NCBI GenBank assembly: GCA_004296785.1
Contig: SCVU01000391.1
Location: 1 to 7,297, forward strand
Length of the DNA: 7,297 bases
Direction of reading: 5' to 3'
Source: Planctomycetota bacterium
GTDB lineage: Bacteria > Planctomycetota > UBA1135 > GCA-002686595
Shown here: positions 1 to 5,126 of the stretch, piece after piece
Layout: the number at the start of each line of letters is the position of its first letter
Numbering within the stretch: position 1 is the stretch's first letter
Notes under the pieces: model-generated
Databases searched by the model: none
What the model was told of the DNA's origin: nothing
What the model saw: only the letters and a program-made list of their open reading frames with translations
Made by a program: the position numbers and the translations under genes

Positions 1-804
1 GAAGCGGTGTACGTCGATCGCGACCGGCGCGTGCAGCGCCGCAAGCTCGGCGACCAGCCGCACCGTCCGTGCATCTTCGAGCTCGTCTACTTCGCGCGGC
101 CCGACTCGATGCTCGACGGCATCTCCGTCTACAAGACGCGCATGCGCTTCGGCAAGGCGATGGCCGAGCAATGGCTGACCGAGAAGGCGCCGATGCCCGA
201 CGTCGTGATCCCGATCCCCGACTCGTCGCGCGACGCGGCGATGTCGATGGCCGGCCGGCTCGGCGTGCCGTATGCCGAAGGCCTGGTGAAGAACCGCTAC
301 ATCGGGCGCACCTTCATCATGCCGAACCAGCAGTCGCGCCAGTCGTCGGTGCGGCGCAAGCTCAATCCGATCCCGCAGGAGTTCGACGGCAAGGACGTGC
401 TGCTCGTCGACGACTCGGTCGTGCGCGGCAACACGGCCAAGCGCATCGTGCGGATGGCGCGCGAGGCCGGCGCGAAGAAGGTCTACTTCGCGTCGTGCAG
501 CCCGCCGCTCGTGTCGCCGTGCCCGTACGGCATCGACATGGCGACGAAGACGGAGTTCGTCGCGACCGATCGCGACAACGCGGAGATCGCGGCCGCGCTC
601 GAGGTCGATTACCTGCTCTACCTGGATCGCGCGGCGATGAATCGCGCGGCGCAGGAGGGCAACCCGATGATCGACGAGTTCTGCAACGCGTGCTTCACCG
701 GCAACTATCCGACCGGGGACATCACCCGCGAGACGCTCGCCGAGATCGAGGGCGAGCGCAAGGACAGCCAGCACGTGTTCACGTTCGGGCACAAGGCGTT
801 GTAG
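1..804 (+). CDS. purF: Amidophosphoribosyltransferase PurF, C-terminal part (5' end outside window)
   Basis: Cytosolic enzyme of de novo purine synthesis that makes 5-phosphoribosylamine from PRPP and glutamine. The frame is open from base 1, so the N-terminal glutamine amidotransferase domain lies upstream; 267 codons of the phosphoribosyltransferase part remain. Visible landmarks, numbered from the window edge, are CIFELVYFARPDS (from C24), VKNRYIGRTFIMP (from about residue 95), the PRPP-binding loop VLLVDDSVVRGNT (133-145) and AREAGAKKVYFAS. Cysteines C24, C174 (SPCPYGID) and C228/C231 (CNACFTGNYP) sit where the Bacillus- and animal-type enzymes hold a [4Fe-4S] cluster. The E. coli enzyme lacks most of these, so this copy is probably the cluster-bearing form. 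It ends with TAG, and no strong terminator follows. Identity is very secure; the cluster is inferred from aligning remembered family sequences. Confidence 0.96.
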   Translation, partial: EAVYVDRDRRVQRRKLGDQPHRPCIFELVYFARPDSMLDGISVYKTRMRFGKAMAEQWLTEKAPMPDVVIPIPDSSRDAAMSMAGRLGVPYAEGLVKNRYIGRTFIMPNQQSRQSSVRRKLNPIPQEFDGKDVLLVDDSVVRGNTAKRIVRMAREAGAKKVYFASCSPPLVSPCPYGIDMATKTEFVATDRDNAEIAAALEVDYLLYLDRAAMNRAAQEGNPMIDEFCNACFTGNYPTGDITRETLAEIEGERKDSQHVFTFGHKAL

Positions 805-861
805 TCGCGCGGCGGCGCGCAGCGGCTCGGCGCGCGGCGCCAGCGGCCGATTGCGCAACTC

Positions 862-892
862 TTGCACGAGTGCGCACGGCGCCCGTTATCCT
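862..892 (+). promoter_or_regulatory. Possible promoter for the DUF1579 gene
   Basis: A TATCCT hexamer (887-892) matches the TANNNT -10 pattern seen before other genes here, with a weak TTGCAC (862-867) 19 nt upstream. If used, it would give a leader of roughly 100 nt before the ATG at 998. The -35 match is poor and the spacing long, so this is only a candidate. Confidence 0.25.
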
Positions 893-954
893 GGGCGCCC
901 GCGAGTGCGCCGGGCAGCGTGCCCGACCGCGCGCGCAGACGACCCGGCGTCGGC

Positions 955-977
955 GGGAGGCACCGGGATCACCTCCC
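955..977 (+). promoter_or_regulatory. Leader hairpin pairing an SD-like hexamer with an anti-SD-like segment
   Basis: GGGAGG (955-960) is complementary to CCTCCC (972-977) across an 11-nt loop, 20 nt before the DUF1579 start codon. Bases 966-976, GGATCACCTCC, are identical to the conserved 3' tail of 16S rRNA. The structure could affect ribosome access or be chance in GC-rich DNA. No start codon lies at a usable distance after GGGAGG, so it is not a normal ribosome binding site for this gene. Confidence 0.3.
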
Positions 978-997
978 CAATTCGAGAAGCACACGCC

Positions 998-1564
998 ATG
1001 AAGCTCCAATTCGTTTCGATCGCACTCCTCACGTCGCTCGCCGCTTGCGGGTCCGCTCCGGCCGAGTCGAAGAACTCGTCCGTGGCCGTCTCCGACGCCG
1101 CGATGCAGGAGCCGACGTTCGAGCCGTCGCCCGAGCACGCGATCATCATGCGGACGGCCGGAACGTGGGACGTCGTCGTCGACGCCCAGGGCCAGAAGTC
1201 GAAGGCCGTGCAGGTCATGAAGTCCGTCGGCGGATTCTGGGTCGCCGGTACGTGGGACGGCGAGATGATGGGCGCGCCGTTCCAGGGCCACATGATCTCG
1301 GGCTACGACCCGACGCTGAAGGTGTTCACGGGCGTGTGGGTCGACTCGATGTCGCCCGCGCTCTTCCACTCGGCCGGCACGTGGGACGCCGCGACGAACA
1401 CGATGCACGCGACGATTCGCGGCACCGTGGCCGGGCAGGAGATGGTGATGAAGGAAGTGACGACGCACCCCGACGACAATCACTACAAGACGACGATGTC
1501 GATGGTGGGGGCCGACGGCGTCGAGATGACCGTGATGGTGTTCGACGCGACGCGCCGCAAGTAG
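998..1564 (+). CDS. DUF1579-family lipoprotein
   Basis: A 188-residue protein of unknown biochemical role. The N-terminus is a lipoprotein signal peptide: K2, a hydrophobic stretch from residue 3 to 16, and a lipobox LAAC with the lipidated cysteine at C17. Gly at +2 gives no inner-membrane retention signal, so an outer-membrane anchor is likely in a diderm. The body matches DUF1579 as remembered: AGTWDV near the start, FWVAGTWDGEMMGAPFQGH in the middle, then GYDPTLKVFTGVWVDSMSP and a closing strand ending in TRRK. The pentapeptide AGTWD occurs three times (54-58, 83-87, 126-130). ATG 998 is preferred over an in-frame GTG at 905 because only 998 places the signal peptide at the N-terminus. 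A weak GAGAAG lies 8 nt upstream. It stands alone between purF and xylA, with a strong hairpin after it. Family call good; function unknown. Confidence 0.88.
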   Translation: MKLQFVSIALLTSLAACGSAPAESKNSSVAVSDAAMQEPTFEPSPEHAIIMRTAGTWDVVVDAQGQKSKAVQVMKSVGGFWVAGTWDGEMMGAPFQGHMISGYDPTLKVFTGVWVDSMSPALFHSAGTWDAATNTMHATIRGTVAGQEMVMKEVTTHPDDNHYKTTMSMVGADGVEMTVMVFDATRRK

Positions 1565-1588
1565 CGCGGACGCGCTCGGCGCAATCGA

Positions 1589-1624
1589 TTCGGCCCGCGG
1601 GACGACAGCGTCCCGCGGGCCGAA
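1589..1624 (+). terminator. Perfect 15-bp hairpin after the DUF1579 gene
   Basis: The left arm TTCGGCCCGCGGGAC (1589-1603) and right arm GTCCCGCGGGCCGAA (1610-1624) are exact inverse complements around a 6-nt loop. It starts 24 nt after the DUF1579 stop and ends just before the xylA promoter region. There is no T-tract, so it is either a hairpin-only terminator, as is common in high-GC genomes, or an mRNA 3'-end stabiliser. Its position suits separating the lipoprotein gene from xylAB. Confidence 0.75.
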
Positions 1625-1647
1625 CGCGTTCCAGCGACGCGCGCGCG

Positions 1648-1653
1648 TAGAAT
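1648..1653 (+). promoter_or_regulatory. Candidate -10 element of the xylAB operon (TAGAAT)
   Basis: TAGAAT matches five of six bases of TATAAT and ends only 7 nt before the xylA ATG. Transcription starting 6-8 nt downstream of it would begin at or next to the ATG, giving a leaderless mRNA. No convincing -35 box is seen 16-19 nt upstream, and no Shine-Dalgarno sequence lies between it and the ATG. Confidence 0.5.
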
Positions 1654-1660
1654 CCGCCCC

Positions 1661-2839
1661 ATGGATCGCTACGAACCGACGCGCAAGGATCGTTTCAGCT
1701 TCGGCCTCTGGACCGTCGGCAACCCCGGCCGCGATCCGTTCGGCGGCCCGGTGCGCGAGACGCTCGCGCCGACGTACATCGTGCGCAAGCTCGCGGAGTG
1801 CGGCGCGTGGGGCGTCAACCTGCACGACAACGATCTCGTCCCGTTCGGCGCGAGCGCGAAGCAGCGCGACAAGCTCGTGCGCGACTTCAAGAAGGCGCTC
1901 GCCGACCACGAGATGGTCGTGCCGATGGCGACGACGAATCTGTTCTCGCACGCGGTGTTCAAGGACGGCGCGTTCAGCGCGAACGATCCGAAGGTGCGCG
2001 CGTTCGCGCTGCAGAAGAGCATGGCGGCGATCGACCTCGGCGCCGAGCTCGGCGCGAAGACCTACGTGTTCTGGGGCGGCCGCGAAGGAACCGAGGCCGA
2101 TGCGTGCCGCGATCCGCGCACCGCGATCGCGCGCACGCGCGAAGCGCTCGACTACCTGTGCGCGTATGCCGAGGACCAGGGCTACGGGATGCGCTTCGCG
2201 CTCGAGGCGAAGCCGAACGAGCCGCGCGGCGACATCTACTTCCCGACCACCGGGCACATGCTGCACTTCATCACGACGCTGCAGCACGAGTACATGGTCG
2301 GCGTGAACCCGGAGGTCGCGCACGAGACGATGGCCGGGCTGTCGATGACGCACGCCGTCGCGCAGGCGATGGAGGCGAAGAAGCTGTTCCACATCGACTT
2401 GAACGGCCAGAAGATCGGCCGCTACGACCAGGACCTGCGCTTCGGTTCGGAGGACACGAAGCAGGCGTTCCTGCTCGTGCGCTTGCTCGAGGGAACCGCG
2501 GGCGGCGAGAAGTACACCGGGCCGCTGCACTTCGACGCGCACGCGTACCGCACGGAGGACGAGGCGGGCGTGTGGGAGTTCGCGAAGGGCTGCATGCGCA
2601 CGTACAAGATCCTCGCGGCGCGCGCGGCGAGCTTCGACGCCGATCGCGAGGTCAAGGCGCTCGTCGCACAGCAGCGCGATGCGAAGCTCGACGGGTTGTG
2701 CGCGAAGTACGACCGCAAGCGCGCGGCGGCGCTCGCGAAGCTCGATCTCGCTCCGGATGAAGTCGCCAAGCGCGGGCTCGGCTACGAGCGCCTCGATCAA
2801 CTGCTGATCGAGCACCTGCTCGGCGTGCGCGGCGCATGA
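1661..2839 (+). CDS. xylA: Xylose isomerase
   Basis: Cytosolic, metal-dependent TIM-barrel enzyme converting D-xylose to D-xylulose; members of the family also interconvert glucose and fructose. At 392 residues, with DRFSFGLWTVG near the N-terminus, it is the short class I type typified by Streptomyces. All the expected catalytic and metal residues are visible: H55 and D58 (LHDNDLVPFG), E182 and K184 (EAKPNEPRGD), E218 and H221 (VNPEVAHE), D246 (HIDLNGQ), D256 and D258 (YDQDLRFG) and D292 (HFDAH). The pocket residues W17, F95 and W138 are present, as is F27, which reaches into the neighbouring subunit. The C-terminal arm ending in YERLDQLLIEHLLGVRG, used for tetramer contacts, is intact. The ATG is fixed by homology and by the -10 box 7 nt upstream. 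The stop overlaps the ATG of a minicistron leading into xylB. An active enzyme is expected. Confidence 0.97.
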   Translation: MDRYEPTRKDRFSFGLWTVGNPGRDPFGGPVRETLAPTYIVRKLAECGAWGVNLHDNDLVPFGASAKQRDKLVRDFKKALADHEMVVPMATTNLFSHAVFKDGAFSANDPKVRAFALQKSMAAIDLGAELGAKTYVFWGGREGTEADACRDPRTAIARTREALDYLCAYAEDQGYGMRFALEAKPNEPRGDIYFPTTGHMLHFITTLQHEYMVGVNPEVAHETMAGLSMTHAVAQAMEAKKLFHIDLNGQKIGRYDQDLRFGSEDTKQAFLLVRLLEGTAGGEKYTGPLHFDAHAYRTEDEAGVWEFAKGCMRTYKILAARAASFDADREVKALVAQQRDAKLDGLCAKYDRKRAAALAKLDLAPDEVAKRGLGYERLDQLLIEHLLGVRGA

Positions 2840-2874
2840 ACGACGACGCGCATCGCCCATGAACGACGGCGCGC
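2835..2874 (+). repeat. 17-nt near-perfect direct repeat at the xylA-xylB junction
   Basis: CATGAACGACGACGCGC (2835-2851) recurs as CATGAACGACGGCGCGC (2858-2874), differing at one base (2846/2869), with a 23-nt offset. Each copy carries an ATG. The second is the xylB start and the first overlaps the xylA stop codon. It looks like a small tandem duplication of the original xylB start region. Confidence 0.8.
2836..2862 (+). other. Possible 8-codon minicistron linking xylA and xylB
   Basis: The ATG at 2836-2838 overlaps the xylA TGA (2837-2839) as ATGA. It reads MNDDAHRP and stops at TGA 2860-2862, which itself overlaps the xylB ATG (2859-2861) as ATGA. A ribosome ending xylA could restart here, end eight codons later and restart on xylB. 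The peptide itself is unlikely to have a function. The overlaps are read directly; translation is inferred. Confidence 0.35.
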
Positions 2875-4301
2875 AGTACCTGGGGCTCGACGTCGGGACG
2901 CAGGGCACGAAGGCGCTCGTGATCGACGCCGACGGGCGCGTGCTCGCGCGCGCGAGCCGCACGTACGGCCTGTTGCCCGGTCTGCCGCCCGGCGCGGCCG
3001 AGCAGCACCCGCACACGTGGCGCGAGGCGGTGCGCGGTTGCTGCGCCGAGCTGCTGGCCGATCCGCGCGTCGCGCGCGAGCGCATCGCGGCGCTCGGCGT
3101 CAGCGGACAGCAGCACGGCTGCGTGCTCGTCGACGAGCGCGGCGAAGTGTTGCGGCCGGCGAAGCTGTGGTGCGACACGTCGACGGCGGCGGAGGCCGCC
3201 GAGCTGCGCGTGCCCGCCGGATTCACCGCGTCGAAGGTGCTGTGGACCGCGCGGCACGAGCCCGAACTGTGGGCGCGCACCGCGCACGTGCTGCTCCCGC
3301 ACGACTGGATCGATCTCGAGCTCACGGGCGAGCTCGTCGCCGAGGCCGGCGACGCGTCGGGCACCGGCTGGTTCGACGTGCGCGCGCGGACGTGGGACCT
3401 CGCCGCTGCGGCGCGCGTCGATCCCGAGCTGCCCGCGCGACTGCCGCGGCTCGTCGCCGCCGGCGCGCCGGCGGGTCGCTTGCACGCGCGGGGCGCGGCG
3501 CTGACCGGACTCGCCGAGGGAACGCTCGTCGCGAGCGGCGGCGGCGACAACATGTGCTCGGCGATCGGCGCGGGCGCGGTCGAGCCCGGCAGCGGCGTGC
3601 TGTCGCTAGGCACGTCGGCGACGATCTTCGGCTGCGCGTCGAAACCCGTGCACGACCCGAGCGAGCTCGTCGCGCCGTTCTGCGACTCGACCGGGCACTG
3701 GCTGCCGTTGTTGTGCGTGATGAACGCGACCGGCGTGCTCGAGGAAGTGCGCGCCGCGTTCGGCGCGAGCCACGGCGAGCTCACGCGCGCCGCGAGCGAA
3801 GTTCCGCTCGGCAGCCACGGCGCGACGTTCGTGCCGTTCCTGCAAGGGGAGCGCGTGCCGAACCTGCCGCTGTCGACCGCGTCGCTCCACGGATTGCGCG
3901 CGGGCTCGCTGCAGCGCGGCGTGCTGTACCGCGCCGCGCTCGAAGGCGTCGCGCTGAACCTCGCGTGGGGACTCGAGCGGATGCGCGCGGTCGGGTTCGC
4001 GGCGCGCGAGCTGCGCCTCGTCGGGGGCGGCGCGAAGAACGCGCTGTGGCAGGAGATCCTCGCCGACGCGCTCGAGGCCGCGATCCTGCCGCTCGACGAG
4101 CCCGAGACCGGCGCGCTCGGCGCGGCGCTGCAGGCGCTGTGGACGGACGGAAGGACGCGCGACGCCGGGCTCACGTGCGCGGCCGCGGTCGCGGGACGCA
4201 CCGCGCGACCGGTCGGCTTCGTCGAACCGCGCGCCGAGCACGCCGCCGCGTGGCGCGAGATGCGCGCGCGCTACGCCGAACGCATCGCCGCGCTGTCGTG
4301 A
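2859..4301 (+). CDS. xylB: Xylulokinase (FGGY carbohydrate kinase family)
   Basis: Cytosolic kinase that phosphorylates D-xylulose with ATP to D-xylulose 5-phosphate, feeding the pentose phosphate pathway. At 480 residues it has the usual family length. Domain I opens with YLGLDVGTQGTKALVID (7-23), the phosphate-binding loop; VSGQQHG (about 84-90) lies where XylB proteins bind the sugar. Domain II holds the catalytic base D230 in SGGGDN, followed by GVLSLGTSATIF. Near the C-terminus LVGGGAKN (387-394) is the adenine-binding segment, and ETGALGAALQALW follows as expected. It starts 19 nt after the xylA stop, with no Shine-Dalgarno sequence, and probably relies on translational coupling. Pairing with xylA strongly favours xylulose over other FGGY substrates. 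It is intact, with no missing key residue. No transporter or regulator gene accompanies the pair in this window. Confidence 0.95.
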   Translation: MNDGAQYLGLDVGTQGTKALVIDADGRVLARASRTYGLLPGLPPGAAEQHPHTWREAVRGCCAELLADPRVARERIAALGVSGQQHGCVLVDERGEVLRPAKLWCDTSTAAEAAELRVPAGFTASKVLWTARHEPELWARTAHVLLPHDWIDLELTGELVAEAGDASGTGWFDVRARTWDLAAAARVDPELPARLPRLVAAGAPAGRLHARGAALTGLAEGTLVASGGGDNMCSAIGAGAVEPGSGVLSLGTSATIFGCASKPVHDPSELVAPFCDSTGHWLPLLCVMNATGVLEEVRAAFGASHGELTRAASEVPLGSHGATFVPFLQGERVPNLPLSTASLHGLRAGSLQRGVLYRAALEGVALNLAWGLERMRAVGFAARELRLVGGGAKNALWQEILADALEAAILPLDEPETGALGAALQALWTDGRTRDAGLTCAAAVAGRTARPVGFVEPRAEHAAAWREMRARYAERIAALS

Positions 4302-4303
4302 AG

Positions 4304-4309
4304 TAGGAT
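4304..4309 (+). promoter_or_regulatory. Candidate -10 element for the zinc-ribbon gene (TAGGAT)
   Basis: TAGGAT begins 2 nt after the xylB stop codon and ends 9 nt before the ATG at 4319, giving a predicted leader of only about 3 nt. No -35 box is recognisable; it would lie inside the end of xylB. Read-through from xylB is an alternative source of transcript. Confidence 0.4.
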
Positions 4310-4318
4310 GGGCTCGCC

Positions 4319-4531
4319 ATGGAAGCGGTGAGCCTCGCTCCGCGCACTGCGATCGACGTCCGCTGGTGCGCGACGTGCGGTGAGCGCACCGCGCACGAGC
4401 GCGCGCGCCGCGTGCTTCCGTGGCTGCGGCCGGCGCACTCCGAATGCGTGCGCTGCGCGGGACGAGTCGCGCGCAAGAGCTCGCTGCTGCGCCGTTGGTT
4501 CGACGGGCGCACGATCATCGATCCGCTCTGA
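4319..4531 (+). CDS. Small zinc-ribbon protein, function unknown
   Basis: A 70-residue protein with two CxxC knuckles: C17-A-T-C20-G-E and C43-V-R-C46-A-G. The spacing and the CGE / CxG context are typical of a zinc ribbon binding one metal ion, though H26 and H40 could also contribute. The segment between the knuckles and the C-terminal tail (RKSSLLRRW) is rich in arginine, so nucleic acid or ribosome contact is possible but unproven. There is no signal peptide or membrane segment. The ATG is supported by TAGGAT just upstream and by the gap after xylB (17 nt). I do not recognise a named family. Four well-placed cysteines and the ending in front of a convergent gene make it likely to be real, rather than a chance GC-rich frame. 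Confidence 0.68.
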   Translation: MEAVSLAPRTAIDVRWCATCGERTAHERARRVLPWLRPAHSECVRCAGRVARKSSLLRRWFDGRTIIDPL

Positions 4532-4540
4532 CCGCGCCGA

Positions 4541-4569
4541 GCGCTCGAGTGCGCCGACCGTTCGAGCGC
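4541..4569. terminator. Possible bidirectional terminator between convergent genes
   Basis: GCGCTCGA (4541-4548) and TCGAGCGC (4562-4569) form an exact 8-bp inverted repeat with a 13-nt loop, in the 50-nt gap between the zinc-ribbon gene and the Nudix gene, which converge here. There is no T-tract on either strand. Its location is the main support; such repeats also arise by chance in DNA of this composition. Confidence 0.35.
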
Positions 4570-4581
4570 GCGGCCCGTGCG

Positions 4582-5004
4582 CTACGCCGCGCGCAGCAGC
4601 GTGTGCAGCCGCAGGATCGCCGCGCGATCGGTCTCGAGCTCGAGCGTCGGGTACGCCGCACCGAACTCGACCCAGCGGAACTCGCTGAACCTGCGCGCGA
4701 GCCGCGGCGGATCGCCGCACGTGTCGGCGCGGAACCCGTACTGCCACTCGATCACCTCTTCGTCGCCGAGCGACCAGCGCTGCGGCATCTCGAGGTCGAT
4801 CACTTGTTGGGCACGGGAGAGCCCGAGGTCGTCGACCACCTCGCGGCGTATCGCCGCCTCGAGCTGCTCACCGTGACCGAGATTGCCCTGCAGAGGTCCC
4901 CAGCAGCCTTCCATGCCCTGCGCGCTTTTCACGAGCAGGTAGGACGGCTGCGCGACGCCGAGCGTGAAGACGAAAACCTTCACGCGGTGGAGGAACTCGA
5001 CCAT
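4582..5004 (-). CDS. Nudix hydrolase with an altered Nudix box
   Basis: A 140-residue single-domain protein that probably cleaves a nucleoside-diphosphate-linked substrate using Mg2+ or Mn2+; the substrate is not predictable. The Nudix box runs from G40 to L62 and fits G-x5-E-x7-R-E-U-x-E-E-x-G-U at G40, E46, R54, E55, V56, G61 and L62. The two glutamates after REVV are both aspartate (D58, D59). WGPLQGNL before the box and FRWVEF after it (strand leading to the last helix) are standard fold elements. The ATG at 5004 is preferred because the first strand (HRVKVFVFTLG) begins right after it and no other start lies close upstream. There is no clear ribosome binding site or -10 box nearby. It lies 122 nt downstream of the DUF885-like gene on the same strand and may be read through from it. 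Confidence 0.88.
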   Translation of the reverse strand: MVEFLHRVKVFVFTLGVAQPSYLLVKSAQGMEGCWGPLQGNLGHGEQLEAAIRREVVDDLGLSRAQQVIDLEMPQRWSLGDEEVIEWQYGFRADTCGDPPRLARRFSEFRWVEFGAAYPTLELETDRAAILRLHTLLRAA

Positions 5005-5126
5005 GGCGAAGTGGCGTCGAGCCGGAAGCGAGTCGCAAGGGATCGCGCGCGCTCGACGCGCTAGGTATCGGACGAAGCGCGGCGCACATGCACGGTTGAA
5101 AAACGTTCCGGCCTGTCCGCGGGGTT

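Noticed and set aside
815..835. GCGCGC inverted repeat after the purF stop, considered as a terminator
   Set aside because: The 6-bp stem is self-complementary CG sequence with a 9-nt loop and no T-tract, and such repeats are scattered throughout the window.
905..997. An in-frame GTG at 905 that would extend the DUF1579 protein by 31 residues and lies 12 nt after TATCCT
   Set aside because: The extension is Arg/Ala-rich and would bury the lipoprotein signal peptide inside the protein. ATG 998 places that signal at the N-terminus.
779..4201. A minus-strand open frame of 1140 codons antisense to the DUF1579 gene, xylA and xylB
   Set aside because: It spans three well-supported genes on the other strand, has low-complexity Arg/Ser/Ala composition and matches no family. 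Long open antisense frames are expected when third codon positions are mostly G or C.
4420..5064. A plus-strand frame overlapping the zinc-ribbon and Nudix genes
   Set aside because: It covers both genes out of frame and its composition is that of a GC-rich shadow frame.
5099..5126. A run of five T on the minus strand after the DUF885-like stop, considered as an intrinsic terminator
   Set aside because: No stable stem directly precedes the T run; only 3-4 bp pairings can be drawn.
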